Origin: Fidelibacterota bacterium
GTDB lineage: Bacteria; Fidelibacterota; UBA8477; JABMPR01
Assembly: GCA_018650445.1 (NCBI GenBank)
Contig: JABIFX010000132.1
Span: forward strand, 1-52,320
Direction of reading: 5' to 3'
DNA length: 52,320 nucleotides
Shown here: positions 27,023 to 35,928 of the stretch, piece after piece
How positions within the stretch are numbered: the stretch's first letter is position 1
Layout of the letters: each line of letters opens with the position of its first letter
Translations under genes and position numbers: made by a program
The notes under the pieces: generated by a model
Told to the model about the DNA's origin: nothing
Database searches by the model: none
Seen by the model: only the letters and a program-made list of their open reading frames with translations

Positions 27023-29872
27023 ATGAGTAAACGTTATCTATTTACTGTATTGCTCGTTCTGGTAATGGTTCCAGCTCTCGCCCTGGCACAGGGAACGATT
27101 TCTGGTTCAGTTACTGACGGTACTACAGGCGACGCCCTTCCAGGCGCAAATGTGATCGTGGATGGCCAGCCATATGGTGGTGCATCAGATCTATCAGGTG
27201 CCTTTGTTATTGAAGGTGTTCCAGCCGGTAATTATACCGTCACAGCTTCAGTCATTGGTTATGAATCAGTGACATTGAGTGCTCAGGTTGCAAGTGGTGT
27301 GGCCACAACCTTGAATTTTGCACTCTCAAGCCAGGCTCTCGAAATGAGTGCCCTGGAAGTTTTGGCTTCTCGAGCAGATGCCAACACACCTGTTGCTTAT
27401 ACAAATGTTTCAAAAGAAGAGATGGAAGTACGTCTTGGTTCACAGGATATTCCACTCGTTCTTAACACAACTCCTTCAGTATATGCCACCAACCAGGGTG
27501 GTGGTGCTGGTGATGCTCGTATCAACGTGCGTGGATTCAACCAGCGCAATGTTGCCGTTATGATCAACGGTGTTCCTCAGAATGATATGGAGAACGGTTG
27601 GGTCTATTGGTCAAACTGGGATGGTGTTGGTGATGCAACATCTTCAATCCAGATGCAACGTGGACTCAGTGCTGTTAACCTGGCTACACCTTCAATTGGT
27701 GGAACCATGAACATCATTACTGACCCAACAAAACTTGCCTCTGGTGGTAGCTTCAAACAGGAGGCCGGTTCCGGTTCCTTCCTGAAAACTACCGTTAATT
27801 ATAATACAGGCCTGATTGGTGACAAAATTGCCTTGAGCGGAACTGTCGTTCGCAAAACTGGCGAAGGAATCGTCGACAAGACGTGGACTGATGCATGGGC
27901 TTACTATTTTGGTGGTTCTTACGCAGTTAACTCTGATAACCGTTTTGAGCTATATGCCATCGGTGCACCTCAACGCCATGGTCAGAATCTTTACAAACAG
28001 AACGTTATGGCCTATGACCAGGAATTTGCAGAAGAAATTGCCAGAGATGGTGTTGATGATGCTGACTGGGACGCCTATGTAGATAAGTTTACTTTGGATT
28101 CTGATGGCTCAGATGCAGGTCGTCTCTTCAACCAGAATGTATCAGATATTAGCCCTGATTATAAAGGTGAACAATACTGGTATATGTACGGTGACCGTAC
28201 CGTTGAAAGACATGATCCAAATTACTTGAACGAACGGGAAAACTTTTTCCACAAACCTCTGGTTAACTTGAACCATTATCTGAACCTCTCTGAAAAGATG
28301 AGACTTTCAACGGTTCTTTATTGGTCAGGTGGTTCCGGTGGTGGTACTGGTACATATGGTAAGATTCCTACTATGGATGCCAACGGCAACCTCGGTGGTG
28401 AAAATTACAAATACTACTATGGTGACAGTCCCTGGATAAGAGATTGGAATGCCCTCGTTGCGATGAATTCTGGAAGCGATGATACAGTTTATGTTGACAA
28501 GACAGAGCTCGTTCGCACTCATGGTGATGGTAATAACCAATCCGTTGGTATTCTGCGTAATAGTATCAACCGTCAGAGCACCATTGGTGTTATTTCCAAA
28601 CTGAACTTTGACATGAGTGACATGTTGAAACTTCAGGTTGGTATTGATTGGCGTACCGCTGGTATCGAACATACTCGTGAAGTCCGTGACCTTATGGGTG
28701 GCGACTATTACCTGGATGATTCTGATCCAAATGAGAATGGTGGCGATGCATATAAGGTTGGTCTAGGTGATTTTATTGACTATCACAACTTGACTACTGT
28801 TGACTGGATTGGTGGATTTGCACAGGCCAGTTATACTGCAGGCTCATTGAATGCCTACGGTATGGCCGGTTTCTCATCTATCAAATATTCCTATCAGGAT
28901 ATGTTTACTACCGAGCAGACAGTCATTGAATCCGATGCTATCGGAGCTATGCAGGTCAAGGGTGGCGGTATGTTCCATCTAGCCGATAACTTCAACGTGT
29001 TTGGTAATTTTGGTTATGTTGAAAAACCACCAATCATGGATAATGTCATCTATTATGATGGTACTGTTGCAGCTGATCCTTCAAACGAGCAATTCATGAG
29101 TTCAGAACTTGGTGTGAATTTTAAAGCCAAGATGTTTGCCGTTACAGCCAATGTTTACAATACCGATTGGATTGATCGTAACTTGACTAAGGCAGTTACA
29201 AGTGGCCAGGGTTCCAGTGGAGATACAGACGTTATTTTCTTAACTGGTGTCAACCAGAACCACAAGGGTCTCGAAGTCGAAGCTTCCGTACAACCCATGA
29301 AAATGCTCCGTCTTGATGCATCCCTTAGCTTTGGTTCTTGGGAATTCGGCGATGATGCTGATGGCGATTACCAAAACGAAGCTGGTGAACTCTTAGGTGA
29401 GTACAGATACGCACTGAAGGGTCTCAAAGTTGGTGATATGCCACAGACAGCCTATGTTCTTGGTGCTACACTCATGCCTATCAAGGGTTTAAGAGTCCAA
29501 GCTCTTTATAGTATTTATGACAACAACTATGCTGACTGGAGTCCTGATAGTCGTCAGATTGATGATGCCGATGATGATGGTGTGATCAGCGAGTCAGAAT
29601 TAGCTACTGCAGATCGTGTTCAAGTTTGGGATGCTCCAGGCTATTCCAAAATGGATCTGCATATAACCTACGATCTGCCAAAGATCGCTGGATTCAATGC
29701 TCAGCTGTTTGGTCACGTTTTCAATGCTCTTGATGCTACTTATGTTCAAGATGCAGTTGATAACAGCCAGTATAATGGTTTCGGCGATGGTGCCAGTCAC
29801 TCAGCTTCAAGAGCTGAAGTATTCCTGGGAACACCTCGTTTCATGAACTTTGGACTTAAGCTTCATTTCTAG
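27023..29872 (+). CDS. TonB-dependent receptor with carboxypeptidase-regulatory-like domain, probably highly expressed
   Basis: 949 residues. The signal peptide (MSKRYLFTVLLVLVMVPALALA) is followed by a carboxypeptidase regulatory-like domain (about 24-105; GTISGSVTDGTTGDALPGAN). A plug domain (about 120-230; ARINVRGFNQRNVAVMINGV) and a barrel ending in the classic aromatic strand FMNFGLKLHF follow. The codon choice is more uniform than in neighbouring genes, with strong use of GGT, GTT, CGT and AAC, and the Shine-Dalgarno AAAGGAGG and the terminator are both strong, which together suggest abundant expression. It is monocistronic. The transported compound cannot be read from the sequence. Confidence 0.92.
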   Translation: MSKRYLFTVLLVLVMVPALALAQGTISGSVTDGTTGDALPGANVIVDGQPYGGASDLSGAFVIEGVPAGNYTVTASVIGYESVTLSAQVASGVATTLNFALSSQALEMSALEVLASRADANTPVAYTNVSKEEMEVRLGSQDIPLVLNTTPSVYATNQGGGAGDARINVRGFNQRNVAVMINGVPQNDMENGWVYWSNWDGVGDATSSIQMQRGLSAVNLATPSIGGTMNIITDPTKLASGGSFKQEAGSGSFLKTTVNYNTGLIGDKIALSGTVVRKTGEGIVDKTWTDAWAYYFGGSYAVNSDNRFELYAIGAPQRHGQNLYKQNVMAYDQEFAEEIARDGVDDADWDAYVDKFTLDSDGSDAGRLFNQNVSDISPDYKGEQYWYMYGDRTVERHDPNYLNERENFFHKPLVNLNHYLNLSEKMRLSTVLYWSGGSGGGTGTYGKIPTMDANGNLGGENYKYYYGDSPWIRDWNALVAMNSGSDDTVYVDKTELVRTHGDGNNQSVGILRNSINRQSTIGVISKLNFDMSDMLKLQVGIDWRTAGIEHTREVRDLMGGDYYLDDSDPNENGGDAYKVGLGDFIDYHNLTTVDWIGGFAQASYTAGSLNAYGMAGFSSIKYSYQDMFTTEQTVIESDAIGAMQVKGGGMFHLADNFNVFGNFGYVEKPPIMDNVIYYDGTVAADPSNEQFMSSELGVNFKAKMFAVTANVYNTDWIDRNLTKAVTSGQGSSGDTDVIFLTGVNQNHKGLEVEASVQPMKMLRLDASLSFGSWEFGDDADGDYQNEAGELLGEYRYALKGLKVGDMPQTAYVLGATLMPIKGLRVQALYSIYDNNYADWSPDSRQIDDADDDGVISESELATADRVQVWDAPGYSKMDLHITYDLPKIAGFNAQLFGHVFNALDATYVQDAVDNSQYNGFGDGASHSASRAEVFLGTPRFMNFGLKLHF

Positions 29873-29892
29873 TCTAAACGTTTAGATTTATT

Positions 29893-29925
29893 AAAAAGGT
29901 CCCGGATATCCGGGACCTTTTTTTT
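29893..29925 (+). terminator. Terminator of the TonB receptor gene
   Basis: AAAAAGGTCCCGGATATCCGGGACC followed by eight T. The core is a perfect 20-base palindrome 25 bases past the stop codon. Confidence 0.9.
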
Positions 29926-29959
29926 GTTCTTTTTTTTACCTGGATATTGGTGGTTTTGT

Positions 29960-29987
29960 GTAAGGGCGTATTGCAATACACCCTTAC
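29960..29987. repeat. 28-base near-perfect palindrome (REP-like)
   Basis: GTAAGGG, one mismatch, GTATTG then CAATAC, mismatch, CCCTTAC. Palindromes of the GTAGGGGCGTATTGCAATACGCCCCTAC type recur between genes in many bacterial genomes; this looks like a diverged copy. Confidence 0.6.
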
Positions 29988-30036
29988 TGGGCTTGGCGGG
30001 GGTTCAGGGTTTCCCCTTAGTGTGGATTCACCATAC

Positions 30037-30056
30037 CACCTGACTTAAGTCAGGTG
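30037..30056. repeat. Perfect 20-base palindrome overlapping a stop codon
   Basis: CACCTGACTTAAGTCAGGTG is its own reverse complement. It contains the stop codon and last codons of the minus-strand gene at 30045. It may be an mRNA 3' hairpin or a protein-binding site. Confidence 0.5.
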
Positions 30057-30470
30057 TTTCTTCACCAGGTAAAAAAGACCGACAAATATCCCAAGAACGA
30101 TTCCAGTGGGTGCCAGAAATATTGCGGCTAGAAAGCTGATCACAGCGAGACCCTCTAACAATTGATTCAGTATGATAATGTCACCGATCTGCTGGTTAAT
30201 CCCATCGAATACATTATGCAATAATGCGAGGACCGGGAAGCTGATGGCGGAAACCGCCAGGAGCGTACCATAGAGTCTGGCTTCACGCCAATGGTGGATC
30301 ATACTAAAACATATGAACATCAACCCGAGGTAAGACAGACCGATACCTGGGGGATTGTCGCTAATACCAATGATGAGAGCGATAATAATGAGTGTGATTC
30401 CCAGGCCAAAAAGTGGGCCGGTCCGGGGCCGGTTAAATTGTGTTTTTAAGTAGCCTACAAATTGATCCAT
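30045..30470 (-). CDS. Small multi-pass membrane protein, family not recognised
   Basis: 141 residues with about four transmembrane helices: around 19-36 (LFGLGITLIIIALIIGI), 43-60, 66-85 and 108-135 (VISFLAAIFLAPTGIVLGIFV). There is no conserved motif that I recognise. It is the last gene of the lon unit, 80 bases behind the zinc-ribbon gene, and may be co-transcribed or separate. Function unknown. Confidence 0.7.
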   Translation of the reverse strand: MDQFVGYLKTQFNRPRTGPLFGLGITLIIIALIIGISDNPPGIGLSYLGLMFICFSMIHHWREARLYGTLLAVSAISFPVLALLHNVFDGINQQIGDIIILNQLLEGLAVISFLAAIFLAPTGIVLGIFVGLFYLVKKHLT

Positions 30471-30550
30471 AAGACCCTCCCCACCGTTGATGAATGGTAA
30501 TAAACCCAGGTGAGGATAAATATCATCACCTGGAACAAGTCAATATGTGA

Positions 30551-30922
30551 TTATTTATTGCGATTAAACATGGATTTGAAGAATTCACCGATGGTCAATT
30601 CTTTATAATCTCTGAATTCACCAGCATCGAAATAAACACCCCGACATTCAGGACAACGCTCATAACGAATGTGCTGTTGCCTCTTGTCAGCCTCAGGAAT
30701 CATGGCAATTTCGCATCTTGGACAAATGGCCTCGGTATTCTGATTCTGTTGTTTACCGACTTCGGGATCACCCATATCGATGACTTCAGATCCTGAGAGT
30801 ACTTTCAAGTCCTGAAGCTCAAATCTATCGAACCAGATTCCATAGCATTTAGTACAGCGTTCGACCTGAACATGCTCGAACTCAATGCTTTTCATATAGC
30901 CTTTACATTTGGGACAACGCAT
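30551..30922 (-). CDS. Double zinc-ribbon protein (zf-TFIIB family)
   Basis: 123 residues with two copies of a C-x2-C ... C-x2-C ribbon. The first is MRCPKCKGYM ... VERCTKCYGIWFDRFEL and the second is AICPRCEIAM ... YERCPECRGVYFDAGEF. The GxWFD/GVYFD-x-E-[LF] ending is the mark of the zf-TFIIB family. It starts 9 bases after the lon stop codon, so it is almost certainly in the same mRNA. No biochemical role is established for this family; binding of zinc and perhaps nucleic acid or unfolded protein is inference. Confidence 0.85.
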   Translation of the reverse strand: MRCPKCKGYMKSIEFEHVQVERCTKCYGIWFDRFELQDLKVLSGSEVIDMGDPEVGKQQNQNTEAICPRCEIAMIPEADKRQQHIRYERCPECRGVYFDAGEFRDYKELTIGEFFKSMFNRNK

Positions 30923-30931
30923 ATTTCCTCC

Positions 30932-33310
30932 CTAACTGGCTTTTTTAACTTTGTCTTTCTTAGCAGATTTTCCACCTGCTGGTTCCAGAGCAAGCTCAAT
31001 GACATCACAAATTTCATCTACAAACTTGAAATCCATTTCTTTCTTCACTCGATCTGGTAGGTCAACAAGATCAGCTTCATTCTTTTTGGGAAGAATTACC
31101 GTAGTTAATCCTGCCCGATTGGCAGCCATAACCTTCTCGCGAATACCACCAATGGGTAATACAGCACCCCTGAGTGTGATCTCACCGGTCATGCCCAGAT
31201 TACTTTTAACCAAACGCTCGGTAAGTAGGGAAATCATGGCGGTAAAAAGTGTGATACCAGCGGAAGGCCCATCTTTTGGAACCGCTCCTGCCGGGATATG
31301 TACGTGGATATCCCATTTCTTATAGAAATCTGGATCGATGTCAAAACGTTCGGCATTTGAGCGAATATATGAATAGACTGCCTGGGCAGATTCCTTCATC
31401 ACATCACCGAGTTTACCGGTGAGCTTCAAGCCCCCTTTGCCCTCCATTTTCATGGCTTCAATAAACAGAATATCACCACCCACAGCTGTGTAGGCCAGGC
31501 CAATAACTATACCGTAGTTGGACATGCGTTCAGCAATTTCACTATGTCGTCTTGGTGGGCCAAGCAATTTGGTAATACTACTCTTGGTAATACGACGAGG
31601 TTTTTCATTACCCTCAGCTCTTTCCCGGGCCACCTTGCGACACACATTGGCAATCTGACGCTCAAGATTACGAACACCTGCCTCATAAGTATAACGACCG
31701 ATAATCTCAGCTATGGCGGTATCCATGAAGGTAATCTGCTCTTCTTCCAGGGCATGTTCAGTGACTTGCTTAGGAATCAAATACGACTTGGCGATGTGGA
31801 TTTTCTCTTCTTCAATATATCCAGGAAAGTCAATCATCTCCATACGATCACGAAGGGGTCCTGGGATAGGATCCAGCCAGTTTGCCGTGGCAATAAACAT
31901 GACCTTGGAGAGATCAAAAGTAACCTCGAGGTAGTGATCACTAAAGGAATGGTTTTGCTCTGGATCAAGTACTTCCAGGAGAGCGGAACTTGGATCCCCG
32001 CGGAAATCTGTCCCCAGCTTGTCAACCTCATCAAGCATAAATACGGGATTACGCGTTTTTGCCTTTTTCAATCCTTGAATAATGCGACCAGGTAAGGCAC
32101 CAATATAAGTACGGCGGTGACCCCGTATCTCGGCTTCATCGCGTACACCACCCAGAGAGATACGAATAAATTCTCTACCAAGTGCGTCTGCAATGGATTT
32201 ACCAAGCGAAGTTTTACCTGTTCCAGGAGGTCCCTGGAAACACAGGATGGGTCCCTTGATGGGTGCATCAGGGCTCTGTTCCATTTTAAGTTTCCGAACT
32301 GCCAGGAATTCCAACACTCTGTTCTTGACCCGTTTTAATCCGTAATGGTCTCGATCTAGAATATTCAAGGCTTCTTGAATGTCTACTCTATCTTCAGTTT
32401 CGTTGCTCCAGGGTAACTCCACCAACCAATCCAGATAGGTGCGCGAGACCGTATATTCTGGAGATGAAGGGGGAATCCGTTGGAGGCGATCAATTTCTTT
32501 GTTGGCTACTTTAAGCGCTTCTTCCGGCATGCCTGCTTCAAGAATTTTCTCTTCAAGTTCCTTGATTTCCAGGGTTTGATCATCTTCGCCCAATTCTTTC
32601 TTGATTGCTTTCATCTGCTCTCTCAGAAAGTATTCACGTTGACTCTTGGAAATTTCTTCCTGAACCTCAGTCTGAATTTTCTCGCCAATTTCCTGGCGCT
32701 GTATTTCCCGATTGATGAGGACAGTAGCTTTTTTCAGCCGCTCGGTGACATCAGTTTCCTCCAGAATATCCTGCTTCTCGCCATTGGAAAGCTGCATCAT
32801 GGAAACGGCACGATCCACCAAACGAGCAGGATGTTGGATATTGGAGAGTAGGGAGATATGCTCCTGGGTGATATAGTCGGCGACTTTTGAAAGTTCACGG
32901 AAGAGAGTCCGAATATTGGCAGACATGGCGTCGGTTTCAAGATCAGCATCGTAGATTTCTTCGATACCATCAATGCTGGCTTTAAAATACGGATCTGTCT
33001 GTGAGTAACTTTTTATGCGGACACGTTCACCACCCTGAACAATGGCGCTCTGGCTGCCATCAGGCATATCCAATATCTTCATGACAGAGGCAGTGGTTCC
33101 AACATCAAAAAGATCTCCTACCTCGGGATTCTCCACAGAACCTTCACGTTGGGCTACCACAACAATTGTCTTCTTCCCTGAGGGAAGTTCACGTAAAAGT
33201 TTCAATGAGCGTTCTCGGCCGATATAGAGCGGGATAACCTGTTGAGGGAAAAGGACCGTATTGCGCAGGGGCATCACGGGGAAGACGGTTGATGGAATTA
33301 TATCTGTCAT
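30932..33310 (-). CDS. lon: ATP-dependent protease Lon
   Basis: 792-residue LonA protease that degrades misfolded and regulatory proteins in the cytoplasm. It has an N-terminal substrate-binding domain (about 10-200), a coiled-coil linker, an AAA+ module with Walker A GPPGTGKT at 360-367 and Walker B PVFMLDEVDKLG. The C-terminal protease domain has the Ser683 (PKDGPSAGITLFTA) and Lys726 (GGIREKVMAA) dyad with the family's 43-residue spacing. The lysine-rich tail is short and variable. It lies 28 bases after the toroid-fold gene and 9 bases before the zinc-ribbon gene. Confidence 0.98.
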   Translation of the reverse strand: MTDIIPSTVFPVMPLRNTVLFPQQVIPLYIGRERSLKLLRELPSGKKTIVVVAQREGSVENPEVGDLFDVGTTASVMKILDMPDGSQSAIVQGGERVRIKSYSQTDPYFKASIDGIEEIYDADLETDAMSANIRTLFRELSKVADYITQEHISLLSNIQHPARLVDRAVSMMQLSNGEKQDILEETDVTERLKKATVLINREIQRQEIGEKIQTEVQEEISKSQREYFLREQMKAIKKELGEDDQTLEIKELEEKILEAGMPEEALKVANKEIDRLQRIPPSSPEYTVSRTYLDWLVELPWSNETEDRVDIQEALNILDRDHYGLKRVKNRVLEFLAVRKLKMEQSPDAPIKGPILCFQGPPGTGKTSLGKSIADALGREFIRISLGGVRDEAEIRGHRRTYIGALPGRIIQGLKKAKTRNPVFMLDEVDKLGTDFRGDPSSALLEVLDPEQNHSFSDHYLEVTFDLSKVMFIATANWLDPIPGPLRDRMEMIDFPGYIEEEKIHIAKSYLIPKQVTEHALEEEQITFMDTAIAEIIGRYTYEAGVRNLERQIANVCRKVARERAEGNEKPRRITKSSITKLLGPPRRHSEIAERMSNYGIVIGLAYTAVGGDILFIEAMKMEGKGGLKLTGKLGDVMKESAQAVYSYIRSNAERFDIDPDFYKKWDIHVHIPAGAVPKDGPSAGITLFTAMISLLTERLVKSNLGMTGEITLRGAVLPIGGIREKVMAANRAGLTTVILPKKNEADLVDLPDRVKKEMDFKFVDEICDVIELALEPAGGKSAKKDKVKKAS

Positions 33311-33338
33311 CGTTTACTCCGAATATATTTTTATTGAA

Positions 33339-34322
33339 TTAGAAATCTGAATCGTACTTAAGTGTTTCCTGAACACGCTGTGACTGGAAATGCTTCAATA
33401 CTTTTAGCACGCGCAAAGTCACACCAAAGTCACCCTGTCTGTCGCGGCCGACTATACTTGGCCATAATCCCGTCTTTAGCTGGGCATCAATGAGCCAATC
33501 AAGCAATTTATAGGTTTTGCGGTCCTTATTATTACCATCGATTAATTTGATGGTTTCCAAATATCTGAGGGTGCCTCCTGAGATAATGCTTAAACCACTG
33601 GTTCCTGAGATCAGAGTATCCCAGACTTGCATACCGGGAAGGAGATTGCTTTCACCTTCTTGAAGGACTTTGCTTTCTAAATATTTAAGCCCTTTCTTAA
33701 TCGCACGGTTCTCACGAAATTTTTCCGATTGTCCCAAAGTCCAAATGAGAAATAGGCTGCTCCAATAACAAGAGGAAGTTTCATCGGGTAAGCTGGACCA
33801 ACCGCCATCTGAATTTTGACGGGCAATTATATCTCTGATCAGCTGCTTGATAATGGGATTACCTTCTAAATGATAGGTTATCGCAAGAAATATAGCCTGG
33901 GATTGGTGATGAAGCCTGAGCTGGAGCTCCTGTTCAGCCAGGCTTCGAAGCACCTCACGCATGCCCAGCATGACCTTTTCCTGTTTATAGGTTACTGAAA
34001 AGTCAAGCAGCTCATGCAACACTTCCTGCTGTTTCAACAGCTGAAGGGTTTGAATCTGAGCATCACTCAATCCAGAAGTTTTGCCACCCATAGGCCATAA
34101 ACCATCCGCGTTCTGTTCTGCCAGGAGTTTTCGTCTGGGTTGATGCTTTCTTAAATTCTTTTGCAAGGCTAAAAAATCATCAGAAGATGAATCTTCCAGG
34201 ATATCAGTTACCAATTGATAGCGAACTGGTAGGGGTGCTGCCTTCAGTAGAACAGGGATAGGATTCTTTTTAAAATTGATCATCCAGGGATATTGGTCAA
34301 GATTCTGATTATCAGGCAACAT
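33339..34322 (-). CDS. Alpha-alpha toroid (prenyltransferase/squalene-cyclase-like repeat) protein
   Basis: 327 residues, no signal peptide. It contains several QW-like repeats (QNADGLWP near 95, QNSDGGWSSLP near 190, LKTGLWPS near 290) separated by helical pairs. This pattern is typical of the alpha/alpha toroid fold shared by terpene cyclases, protein prenyltransferase beta subunits and complement-like proteins. No DDTA or DxDD catalytic motif is seen, so an enzymatic cyclase is unlikely. It precedes lon by 28 bases; the reason for this pairing is not known to me. Confidence 0.65.
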   Translation of the reverse strand: MLPDNQNLDQYPWMINFKKNPIPVLLKAAPLPVRYQLVTDILEDSSSDDFLALQKNLRKHQPRRKLLAEQNADGLWPMGGKTSGLSDAQIQTLQLLKQQEVLHELLDFSVTYKQEKVMLGMREVLRSLAEQELQLRLHHQSQAIFLAITYHLEGNPIIKQLIRDIIARQNSDGGWSSLPDETSSCYWSSLFLIWTLGQSEKFRENRAIKKGLKYLESKVLQEGESNLLPGMQVWDTLISGTSGLSIISGGTLRYLETIKLIDGNNKDRKTYKLLDWLIDAQLKTGLWPSIVGRDRQGDFGVTLRVLKVLKHFQSQRVQETLKYDSDF

Positions 34323-34514
34323 ATGGATAAGCTAAGACCAAAATACACTCTAACAAGGTAAACCATGCCTGCTAACGGACATTTCTATTGAGTAAACTCA
34401 ATTTCTACTCGAGCTGAGGAGTAATTTGTCTTGGCTAATTTTATATTTCAAACATTTGAGGATGATTTTACATCGATTCTGTCAAAAATTGTGAACTTCC
34501 CTGGATGTTTGGAC

Positions 34515-34543
34515 AAAAAAAAACCCTGGTGATGAGCCAGGGT
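34515..34543 (-). terminator. Terminator of the IscA-like gene
   Basis: On the minus strand ACCCTGG, a seven-base loop and CCAGGGT are followed by a run of eight T. It lies 24 bases after the stop codon at 34567. Confidence 0.85.
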
Positions 34544-34566
34544 CTTGTTCGAGGAGAGTTACGGTC

Positions 34567-34911
34567 TCAACAGTTGCAGCTACCACCGCAATTGCAATTG
34601 CCACCGCATCCACAATTTGACTGTGCTTTAGGTTTCATAATAGTGAAGCCTTCGGCGTTATCGTCTTTGTAGTATTCAACACTGGCACCTTCCAGCTGAG
34701 CAAAGCTTGCTGGATCGACCAGAACACGGACGCCTTGAGAATCAAAGACATTGTCTTCGGGATGCTGCTTATTCTCTAGGGCCATTCCGTAGGAACTATT
34801 TGAACAACAGCCTGAGTTAGCATAAATGCGAAGGCCACCCTCAGTAGAGAGGTCCTGCTCACTCATGAGAACCTTAATCTTCTCAGCTGCTGTTTCAGTA
34901 ATTTGGATCAT
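34567..34911 (-). CDS. HesB/IscA-like Fe-S assembly protein with Cys-rich tail
   Basis: 114 residues. The fold pattern MIQITETAAEKIKVLM...GLRIYANSGCCSNSSYGMALE...VRVLVDPASFAQLEGASVEY matches A-type iron-sulfur carriers. The usual three cluster ligands are present: one in GCC near residue 35 and two in the CGCG near residue 100. It differs from IscA/ErpA in that the C-terminus continues as NCNCGGSCNC, adding five further cysteines in CxC pairs, and the first ligand region is a Cys-Cys pair. It is followed by a terminator and sits with a DUF6125-like and a NifX-like gene. A role in cluster transfer or metal storage is inference. Confidence 0.8.
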   Translation of the reverse strand: MIQITETAAEKIKVLMSEQDLSTEGGLRIYANSGCCSNSSYGMALENKQHPEDNVFDSQGVRVLVDPASFAQLEGASVEYYKDDNAEGFTIMKPKAQSNCGCGGNCNCGGSCNC

Positions 34912-35012
34912 TTTATATTACCCCATTCAAGTCAAGTTAGTGTACAGTTTAAAGATGATTATTTTTGTCCCTTATTGCAAGATATATTTATATCCTAATA
35001 TGGAGACGTTGA

Positions 35013-35525
35013 TTACTGCTGCAGACTAAATCTCCAAGCACAATAAAAGGTATCAGGATGGGGATCAGGAGGACAGCTCACGCAGGAGGTGATAATACGT
35101 GGGTCAATGGTGCTGGCAAATTCTGTGTATTCGACCATTCCTACTGACTTACAGGGGAAGTCTGCGAGACCCTGTCTAGCGCGAGCAACTTGAACCCGAC
35201 ACTCCTGCATTTCAAAAAGGAAGCTATCTTGTGTTTCTTCAATGATCCTCTGTTTGTTCAAGCGTGCATACAGCCTGTAGCCCAAAGCCTTCTTTAAGCC
35301 TTCCAACCCGGAGTTTTCACCGATGTTGTGTCGTTTCATGATGCGCTTTGCTTCAATTACTGTAAAGCGTCGCCAGGCTTCTGTATCGCACTCAATAGCG
35401 GTATCCATGCCGTGTTTGGATTCGATCGCCTGAAACCACAGGCCATCATGGGCCAACCAATTTTTTGCAAAATCATCCAGCATTCCGATGAGCTGTTCAC
35501 GAGATAAGTGAGCCAGATCTGACAT
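35013..35525 (-). CDS. DUF6125-like protein
   Basis: 170 residues, cytoplasmic. The N-terminal helical region includes the pattern LAHDGLWFQAIESKHGMDTAIE. The second half has ECRVQVARARQGLADFPCK, then VEYTEFASTIDPRIITSC and CPPDPHPDTFYCAWRF. The four conserved cysteines (DFPCK, TSC, SCPPDP, FYCAW) look like a metal or Fe-S site. I recognise it as resembling DUF6125, which is related to ATC-hydrolase-like proteins, with moderate confidence; its reaction is not known. It lies between two metal-linked genes in the same direction. Confidence 0.65.
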   Translation of the reverse strand: MSDLAHLSREQLIGMLDDFAKNWLAHDGLWFQAIESKHGMDTAIECDTEAWRRFTVIEAKRIMKRHNIGENSGLEGLKKALGYRLYARLNKQRIIEETQDSFLFEMQECRVQVARARQGLADFPCKSVGMVEYTEFASTIDPRIITSCVSCPPDPHPDTFYCAWRFSLQQ

Positions 35526-35550
35526 ATTATTCCCCCGTTTTGTGGTTCAG

Positions 35551-35928
35551 TTAGTGGACGCATCCCTTTTCTGGGTTATCAACCAATGTACCGGTAAGAT
35601 ATGCTGTGATCGCTTCGTCTACACCAGCAATGTCAGTAATCATTGCTTCTATATTGGCTTCCCGGAGATCATCATAGATACGTTTGCCCATGCCCCGCGA
35701 TATGACTACCTCACAATCTTTTAGGGCTGAGAGAATACTATTATGGGAGTGATTGTGACCACCCTGATGCTCATGAGTTTCCTGATGACTATGATGGGTG
35801 AAATTATTTAGCCGATATTCCTTCGACTTAACCTCACCCTCTAACAACTCCGCTATGATAAATCCCTTCGTCCTTCCAAAATGATTCGCAATTGAATGTT
35901 CGTCATTTGATGCGATTCCAACTTTCAT
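35551..35928 (-). CDS. NifX/NafY-like dinitrogenase cofactor-binding domain protein with His-rich loop
   Basis: 125 residues from the ATG at 35928, preceded by GAGAG; the longer frame to 36009 has no support. The fold of the NifB-C/NifX family is visible: MKVGIASNDEHSIANHFGRT, GEVKSKEYRLNN, then CEVVISRGMGKRIYDDLREANI and AVDEAITAYLTG-like ends (VDEAITAYLTGTLVD). A loop of about 20 residues (around 44-65) holds eight His (HHSHQETHEHQGGHNHSHN), more than usual for the family. No nif genes are nearby, so a Fe-S or metal-handling role outside nitrogen fixation is more likely. It is the first gene of the small metal cluster. Confidence 0.8.
   Translation of the reverse strand: MKVGIASNDEHSIANHFGRTKGFIIAELLEGEVKSKEYRLNNFTHHSHQETHEHQGGHNHSHNSILSALKDCEVVISRGMGKRIYDDLREANIEAMITDIAGVDEAITAYLTGTLVDNPEKGCVH

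Noticed and set aside
31544-32095. A 183-codon plus-strand frame opposite lon
   Set aside because: Antisense to the AAA+ core of Lon; composition reflects the complement of conserved codons.
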